From positions 82,299 through 146,298 of the forward strand of contig CBHWDO010000008.1 in assembly GCA_966112615.1 (NCBI GenBank): a stretch of DNA of 64,000 nucleotides, given 5' to 3'. Source of the DNA: Flavitalea sp966112615 (GTDB lineage: Bacteria; Bacteroidota; Bacteroidia; Chitinophagales; Chitinophagaceae). The notes beneath the pieces were generated by a model. It was not told the origin of the DNA. It made no database searches and saw only the letters and a program-made list of their open reading frames with translations. Below are positions 60,213-64,000 of the stretch, piece after piece; positions within the stretch are counted from its first letter, which is position 1, and every line of letters starts with the position of its first letter. The position numbers and the translations under genes are program-made.

Positions 60213-60998
60213 ATGAAAAGAATCAAACTTCTTTTTGCGGCAGCTTTATGCGCCTCCTCGTTTATTGCATGCGATTCCAAAGACAGTTCCTCCCAGGGTT
60301 CCGCCCGGCTCCAGGTCCGACTCACCGATGACCCCGCTGACTACGACAAGGTCAATGTTGACATCAGGGAAGTCCAGGTCAATTTCGATGGCGATACCAC
60401 CAATGGATGGAAAACACTTCCGGGTATAAAACCAGGAATCTACAATCTCCTTGAATTTGTAAATGACAAAGACACACTGCTTGCGGATGCTGTCATCCCG
60501 ACAGGCCGGATCCACCAGATCAGGTTGGTACTGGGAGACAATAACTCCGTGGTAGTTGATGGAGTTACATATCCTTTGAAGACTCCTAGCGGACAGCAAT
60601 CCGGATTGAAGCTGAATGTTCAGCAGGATATCCAGAATGGGTTGCTTTATGTAATCCTACTCGATTTTGATGCAGGAAGATCAGTTAACCAGACAGGAAA
60701 CAACAATTTCATCCTTAAGCCAGTGATCCGAATGGCCCTGCAGGCAGTAGGTGGAAGTATCAAAGGAGTGGTTGACCCGGCTTCAAGCAGAACTTCAATA
60801 TTTGCCATCCAGGGTCTGGATACCATTGCAGGTACCAGTAATGATACTACAGGAGCATTTCTAATCAAAGGATTAGCTGCAGGTAATTACGATATTGCTT
60901 TAATTCCATCTGATACTTTACTTAAGGCTAAATCAGTGACCGGAGTGAGTGTTATTTCAGGACAGGTTACCAATATTGACACAGTAAACCTAAAGTAA
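60213..60998 (+). CDS. DUF4382-domain lipoprotein
   Basis: A 261-residue lipoprotein. I start it at MKRIKLLFAAALCASS because this gives a signal peptide with the lipobox FIAC near residue 19; the longer frame upstream is not plausible. Residues 30-165 match DUF4382, seen in LQVRLTDDPADYDKVNVDI and RLVLGDNNSVVVDGVTYPL. The end (about 175-261) is a carboxypeptidase-regulatory-like beta-sandwich (GGSIKGVVDPASSRTSIFA, IKGLAAGNYDIALIP). Such proteins are anchored in the envelope and probably bind sugars or ions, but no activity is known. A strong terminator follows. Confidence 0.9.
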   Translation: MKRIKLLFAAALCASSFIACDSKDSSSQGSARLQVRLTDDPADYDKVNVDIREVQVNFDGDTTNGWKTLPGIKPGIYNLLEFVNDKDTLLADAVIPTGRIHQIRLVLGDNNSVVVDGVTYPLKTPSGQQSGLKLNVQQDIQNGLLYVILLDFDAGRSVNQTGNNNFILKPVIRMALQAVGGSIKGVVDPASSRTSIFAIQGLDTIAGTSNDTTGAFLIKGLAAGNYDIALIPSDTLLKAKSVTGVSVISGQVTNIDTVNLK

Positions 60999-61032
60999 TG
61001 CTTTAAGTGTCATCGGTGTCCTATACATCATC

Positions 61033-61060
61033 AAAAAGGGAGCGTTTTGCTCCCTTTTTT
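61033..61060 (+). terminator. Terminator of the DUF4382 gene
   Basis: Perfect 11-base stem AAAAAGGGAGC / GCTCCCTTTTT with a GTTTT loop and a T-run, 34 bases past the stop. Confidence 0.92.
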
Positions 61061-61198
61061 GATTTATATTTTACTTTAGATTTACTCTGTACTAAATTAA
61101 TAATGAACTCCTTAATATGTTTTATGTAAAGTGTATTTTTGTTCCACGCTTAAAGCAAAGGTTTAAATAAGCTTAGATCTAAAGTATACGAGAAAATA

Positions 61199-61231
61199 AA
61201 AAGGCTGCAAATTCTTGATTTGCAGCCTTTT
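61199..61231 (-). terminator. Terminator of kdsA
   Basis: A 14-base stem AAAAGGCTGCAAAT / ATTTGCAGCCTTTT with a TCTTG loop, 25 bases past the kdsA stop on the minus strand. About 140 bases between this and the DUF4382 terminator show no gene or other feature. Confidence 0.9.
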
Positions 61232-61256
61232 AAAAAAGTTTATTTACTGAGTTAAT

Positions 61257-62078
61257 TTAGATTACCGCTTCCCGCACCCTCAATAGTTGTTTCAGCAAGT
61301 CTTTCAGGAGGTCTAATCGCAGCATATTTGCTCCATCACTCAATGCACAGGAAGGGTCCGGATGGGTTTCGATGAACAATCCATCAGCACCCGAAGCGAT
61401 AGCTGCCTTGGCGATTGTTCCAATCATCTTTGGGTTTCCTCCTGTAACTCCGGAAGTTTGATTCGGTTGCTGAAGACTGTGCGTGCAGTCCATTACTACC
61501 GGGCAACCCAGGTTCTTCATAATCGGTATATTCCTAAAATCCACTACCAGGTCCTGGTATCCAAAAGTGGTTCCTCTCTCTGTCAAAATGACCTTTTCAT
61601 TTCCGGCCGCTTTTACTTTTTCCACTGCAAATTTCATAGACTCACCCGACAGGAATTGTCCTTTTTTGATGTTAACGATCTTACCGGTTTCTGCGGCAGA
61701 AATTAAGAGGTCGGTCTGGCGACACAAAAATGCCGGGATCTGAAGTATATCAACATACTTGGCAGCAGGAGCCGCTTCATCATGCGCATGTATATCAGAA
61801 GTAGTGGGCACTCCATATTTCTGACCGGTTTTTTGAACAAGCTGAAGGGCGGTTTCATCTCCAATTCCTGTAAAACTGTTGGCACTGGTCCGGTTTGCTT
61901 TACGGTAAGAAGCCTTAAAAACATAAGGGATGCCTAGGTTTTTGCACATGCGGGAAACCTCGCCAGCCACCTGGTCGATAAGTTCTTCACTTTCCACCAC
62001 GCAGGGCCCGGCGATCAGGAAGAAGTTTTTTTCATTATATGATTGACCATTAAAAAGGTCCTGTAAAAATTTTTCCAT
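61257..62078 (-). CDS. kdsA: 3-deoxy-8-phosphooctulonate synthase
   Basis: A 273-residue KDO-8-phosphate synthase, which joins arabinose-5-phosphate and phosphoenolpyruvate to make the KDO precursor of lipopolysaccharide. Landmarks are FFLIAGPCVVESEELIDQVA, FKASYRKANRTS, TTSDIHAHDEAAPAAKY, LTERGTTFGYQDLVVDFRN and FIETHPDPSCALSDGANML. The active-site residues look intact. A TACCTTTG promoter box ends only four bases before the ATG, so the mRNA is probably leaderless. It is divergent from a threonine-dehydrogenase-like gene. Confidence 0.96.
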   Translation of the reverse strand: MEKFLQDLFNGQSYNEKNFFLIAGPCVVESEELIDQVAGEVSRMCKNLGIPYVFKASYRKANRTSANSFTGIGDETALQLVQKTGQKYGVPTTSDIHAHDEAAPAAKYVDILQIPAFLCRQTDLLISAAETGKIVNIKKGQFLSGESMKFAVEKVKAAGNEKVILTERGTTFGYQDLVVDFRNIPIMKNLGCPVVMDCTHSLQQPNQTSGVTGGNPKMIGTIAKAAIASGADGLFIETHPDPSCALSDGANMLRLDLLKDLLKQLLRVREAVI

Positions 62079-62082
62079 GCCA

Positions 62083-62090
62083 CAAAGGTA
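62083..62090 (-). promoter_or_regulatory. -7 promoter box TACCTTTG of kdsA
   Basis: Exact TAnnTTTG match on the minus strand, four bases before the kdsA ATG. Transcription would begin at or beside the start codon. Confidence 0.68.
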
Positions 62091-62102
62091 CTCGGGTTTT
62101 TA

Positions 62103-62110
62103 TATGTTTG
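62103..62110 (+). promoter_or_regulatory. -7 promoter box TATGTTTG of the epimerase-like gene
   Basis: Exact TAnnTTTG match on the plus strand, 26 bases before the ATG at 62137. It lies only 12 bases from the oppositely directed kdsA box. Confidence 0.6.
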
Positions 62111-62136
62111 CGCATTGTTGCAATAAGCCTGTTATA

Positions 62137-63096
62137 ATGAATACTACTAAAGAAAAGATCCTCGTGATCGGAGCATCCGGTCAGATCGGGGTAGAATTAA
62201 CACTAGCGCTTCGCTCTATTTATGGAAATTCAAATGTGATCGCTTCGGATCTAAGGGAAGAAAATGAATTATTAAAAGGTACCGGTCCCTATGTTTCACT
62301 GGATGTTATGAATAAGGAAATGCTTCACGTTCAGGTGATCCGTCAAAACATTACCCAGATCTACCTGCTGGCAGCTATGCTGTCCGCAACCGGAGAAAAG
62401 AATCCCAACCTTGCCTGGCATCTCAATATGCAGTCACTGCTGAATGTGCTTGATATTGCCCGTGAAGAAAAACTTCATAAAGTATACTGGCCAAGCAGTA
62501 TCGCGGTTTTTGGACCAACTTCCCCAAAGCAGAACAGTCCTCAGCAAACCGTTATCGAACCTACCACAGTATACGGCATCAGTAAATTTGCAGGTGAATT
62601 CTGGTGTAATTATTACCATCAGCGCTACGGTGTAGACGTTCGTGGAATCCGTTATCCCGGGTTGATCAGTTACAAATCGGCTCCGGGTGGGGGAACTACC
62701 GACTACAGTGTGGAGATCTTCCATGAAGCCATCAACCACAAAAAATACAATTGCTTTCTTCGGGAAGACACCTACCTGCCGATGATGTATATGCCGGATG
62801 CGATCCGTGCAACAATCGAATTAATGGAAGCTCCCGCAGATAAGATCAGCATCCGCACTTCTTATAATCTTTCCTCGATGAGTTTTTCTCCAAAGGAAAT
62901 TGCTGCAGAGATTAAAAAACATATCCCTGATTTTGAAATCACCTATGAACCTGATTACCGCCAGGCCATTGCCGACAGCTGGCCACAGAGTATCGATGAT
63001 TCTGTTGCAAGGAGAGACTGGGGATGGAAACATGAGTACGACCTGTCTGCCATGGTTTCTGATATGATCAAAAACATTACATTTAATAAATCATAG
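62137..63096 (+). CDS. NAD-dependent epimerase/dehydratase, probable L-threonine 3-dehydrogenase
   Basis: A 319-residue short-chain (SDR-type) enzyme resembling the NAD-dependent L-threonine 3-dehydrogenases that oxidise threonine to 2-amino-3-ketobutyrate. The NAD-binding loop is ILVIGASGQIGVELTLAL and the catalytic motif TTVYGISKFAGEFW (Tyr and Lys). Typical of this subgroup are WPSSIAVFGPTSP, GIRYPGLISYKSAPGGGTTD and YSVEIFHEA. I start it at MNTTKEKILVIG; the longer frame overlaps the kdsA start. No 2-amino-3-ketobutyrate ligase gene is adjacent, so a UDP-sugar epimerase activity cannot be excluded, though the motifs favour threonine dehydrogenase. Confidence 0.86.
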   Translation: MNTTKEKILVIGASGQIGVELTLALRSIYGNSNVIASDLREENELLKGTGPYVSLDVMNKEMLHVQVIRQNITQIYLLAAMLSATGEKNPNLAWHLNMQSLLNVLDIAREEKLHKVYWPSSIAVFGPTSPKQNSPQQTVIEPTTVYGISKFAGEFWCNYYHQRYGVDVRGIRYPGLISYKSAPGGGTTDYSVEIFHEAINHKKYNCFLREDTYLPMMYMPDAIRATIELMEAPADKISIRTSYNLSSMSFSPKEIAAEIKKHIPDFEITYEPDYRQAIADSWPQSIDDSVARRDWGWKHEYDLSAMVSDMIKNITFNKS

Positions 63097-63119
63097 ACAT
63101 ACCAATCAAACTACATCAC

Positions 63120-63866
63120 ATGAACGTTAAACTGACTTTATTGCTTGCCGGCGTTGCTTTGTCGGCCGTATCCAATGCACAAAACCGCGCCGGCGGAGAT
63201 CCCAAATTATCCGAGATCTATTCACCGGTTGCACCAGTGGTTACTCCAGGTAAAACTGCGGCTGATGCTCCATCTGATGCCATTGTTTTATTTGATGGAA
63301 AAGATGCATCGAAGTGGGTTGCTAAAGATGGGTCTGCAGTTAAGTGGACCATTGAAAATGGAGCCATGACTGTTAAACCGGGATCTGGTGAGATCCGGAC
63401 CAAAGATGGATTTGGTGATTGCCAGCTGCATATTGAGTGGAGAGCTCCATCTGTAGTAAAAGGTGAAGGACAGGGAAGAGGTAACTCAGGTATCTTCCTG
63501 ATGAGTAATTATGAGCTACAGATCCTCGACAATTACAACAACAAGACTTATTCAAATGGACAGGCAGGTTCCATCTACAAACAGATCGTTCCATTGGCCA
63601 ATGCCAGCAGGCAGCCAGGTGAGTGGCAGACTTATGATGTGATCTTCAAGGCTCCACGTTTCAACGAGAATGGTATCCTGGTAGACCAGGCAAGGATCAC
63701 CGTAATTCATAATGGTGTATTGATCCAGAATAATGTTGCCATCTGGGGAGGTACTCAGTATATCGGGATTGCTTCATATGACAAGCATGAAAACAAGCTT
63801 CCGATCATCCTGCAGGATCATGGCGACCTGGTGAGCTTCAGGAATATCTGGATCCGGAATTTGTAA
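63120..63866 (+). CDS. Secreted DUF1080 (3-keto-disaccharide hydrolase-like) protein
   Basis: A 248-residue exported protein with a signal peptide (1-20, ending SNAQN). Residues 55-245 match DUF1080, a concanavalin-like beta-sandwich now linked to 3-keto-disaccharide hydrolases. Landmarks are AIVLFDGKDASKWVAKDG, DCQLHIEWRAPS, GRGNSGIFLMSNYELQILDN and the end SFRNIWIRNL. Substrate and catalytic residues cannot be fixed from sequence alone. It follows the epimerase-like gene after 23 bases in the same direction, so they may share a transcript. A family A repeat with an embedded terminator follows. Confidence 0.88.
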   Translation: MNVKLTLLLAGVALSAVSNAQNRAGGDPKLSEIYSPVAPVVTPGKTAADAPSDAIVLFDGKDASKWVAKDGSAVKWTIENGAMTVKPGSGEIRTKDGFGDCQLHIEWRAPSVVKGEGQGRGNSGIFLMSNYELQILDNYNNKTYSNGQAGSIYKQIVPLANASRQPGEWQTYDVIFKAPRFNENGILVDQARITVIHNGVLIQNNVAIWGGTQYIGIASYDKHENKLPIILQDHGDLVSFRNIWIRNL

Positions 63867-63867
63867 T

Positions 63868-64000
63868 ACCGGGCAGACCAGCTCCGAAGGAGTTGGGCTG
63901 AACGGACCGGGCTGAACAACCGGCATCGCAGGTTGGGCTGAATGAAAAACGCACCGTTCAACGGTGCGTTTTTGATTCAGCCCAACTCCTTCGGAGTTGT
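63868..64000. repeat. Family A hairpin-mosaic repeat (copy 6), running off the window
   Basis: GGGCAGA and GGGCTGA words separate a CTCC-GAA-GGAG hairpin (63883-63893), an AACC/GGTT pair, a long AAAAACGCACCGT hairpin (63945-63973) and a CAACTCC-TTC-GGAGTTG hairpin (63983-63999). It begins two bases after the DUF1080 stop. Confidence 0.88.
63945..63973 (+). terminator. Terminator-like hairpin embedded in family A copy 6
   Basis: Perfect 13-base stem AAAAACGCACCGT / ACGGTGCGTTTTT with a TCA loop and a T-run. It is nested between GGGCTGAAT and ATTCAGCCC, so it is also the core of a larger inverted repeat. It lies 78 bases past the DUF1080 stop. Confidence 0.82.

Overview
The window looks like a chromosomal stretch from a member of the Bacteroidota, most likely Chitinophagales/Chitinophagaceae. 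This is inferred from sequence only. The reasons are eight copies of the Bacteroidota TAnnTTTG promoter box just upstream of genes, very few recognisable Shine-Dalgarno sites, two very large Oar-type TonB-dependent receptors, a TamB-like giant, DUF4382/DUF2911/DUF1080 proteins, a LytTR regulator, a TPR-type histidine kinase with a NarL-type regulator, and many lipoproteins. Coding density is high. No tRNA, rRNA, CRISPR array, transposase or prophage gene was found, and no stretch longer than 300 bases lacks a gene.

Layout. 1-13.4 kb: an amidoligase-type gene set (partial unknown gene, class I glutamine amidotransferase, GCS2-type carboxylate-amine ligase, ATP-grasp ligase, esterase). It is interrupted by secreted hydrolases (SGNH hydrolase, YtcJ-like amidohydrolase, amidase, prolyl-iminopeptidase-like lipoprotein), an AT-rich overlapping four-gene unit (DoxX-like, DUF2071, membrane methyltransferase, small membrane protein), a free-methionine sulfoxide reductase and an AlkD-like protein. 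13.5-20.4 kb: two tandem Oar-like TonB receptors. 20.5-27.7 kb: ribBA, two unknown genes, a TPR histidine kinase with its response regulator, a small outer-membrane barrel and an MBL-fold hydrolase. 27.7-32.5 kb: a TamB-like protein. 32.5-37.4 kb: isoaspartyl peptidase, an intradiol-dioxygenase/thioredoxin-like fusion, and a gamma-glutamyltransferase coupled to a membrane LytTR regulator. 37.4-44.5 kb: an operon of M14 carboxypeptidase, PIG-L deacetylase, two tiny membrane proteins and a sodium:solute symporter. 44.5-57.4 kb: MORN-like protein, zinc alcohol dehydrogenase with a partner, DUF2911-TPR protein, xerD, YkgJ, YraN, manA, DUF6580-like protein, M48 protease, bestrophin and a giant TraB/GumN protein. 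57.5-64 kb: aconitase, PspC-like protein, DUF4382 lipoprotein, divergent kdsA and threonine-dehydrogenase-like genes, and a DUF1080 protein.

How the genes fit together. Much of the content is peptide and amino-acid scavenging at the cell surface (carboxypeptidase, PIG-L, symporter, gamma-glutamyltransferase, isoaspartyl peptidase, iminopeptidase, amidase, amidohydrolase) beside core metabolism and envelope biogenesis (ribBA, acn, manA, kdsA, TamB, M48).

The most unusual signal is non-coding. Two families of short intergenic repeats recur through the window. Family A is a modular mosaic of short hairpins, mostly with three-base loops (GAA/TTC, TGC/GCA), separated by GGGCTGA / TCAGCCC words. 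Family B is short tandem arrays of period 7, 8 or 9 bases that very often begin exactly at a gene's stop codon; at one site the array even supplies the last codons and stop of an amidase. I know of no standard name for either family.
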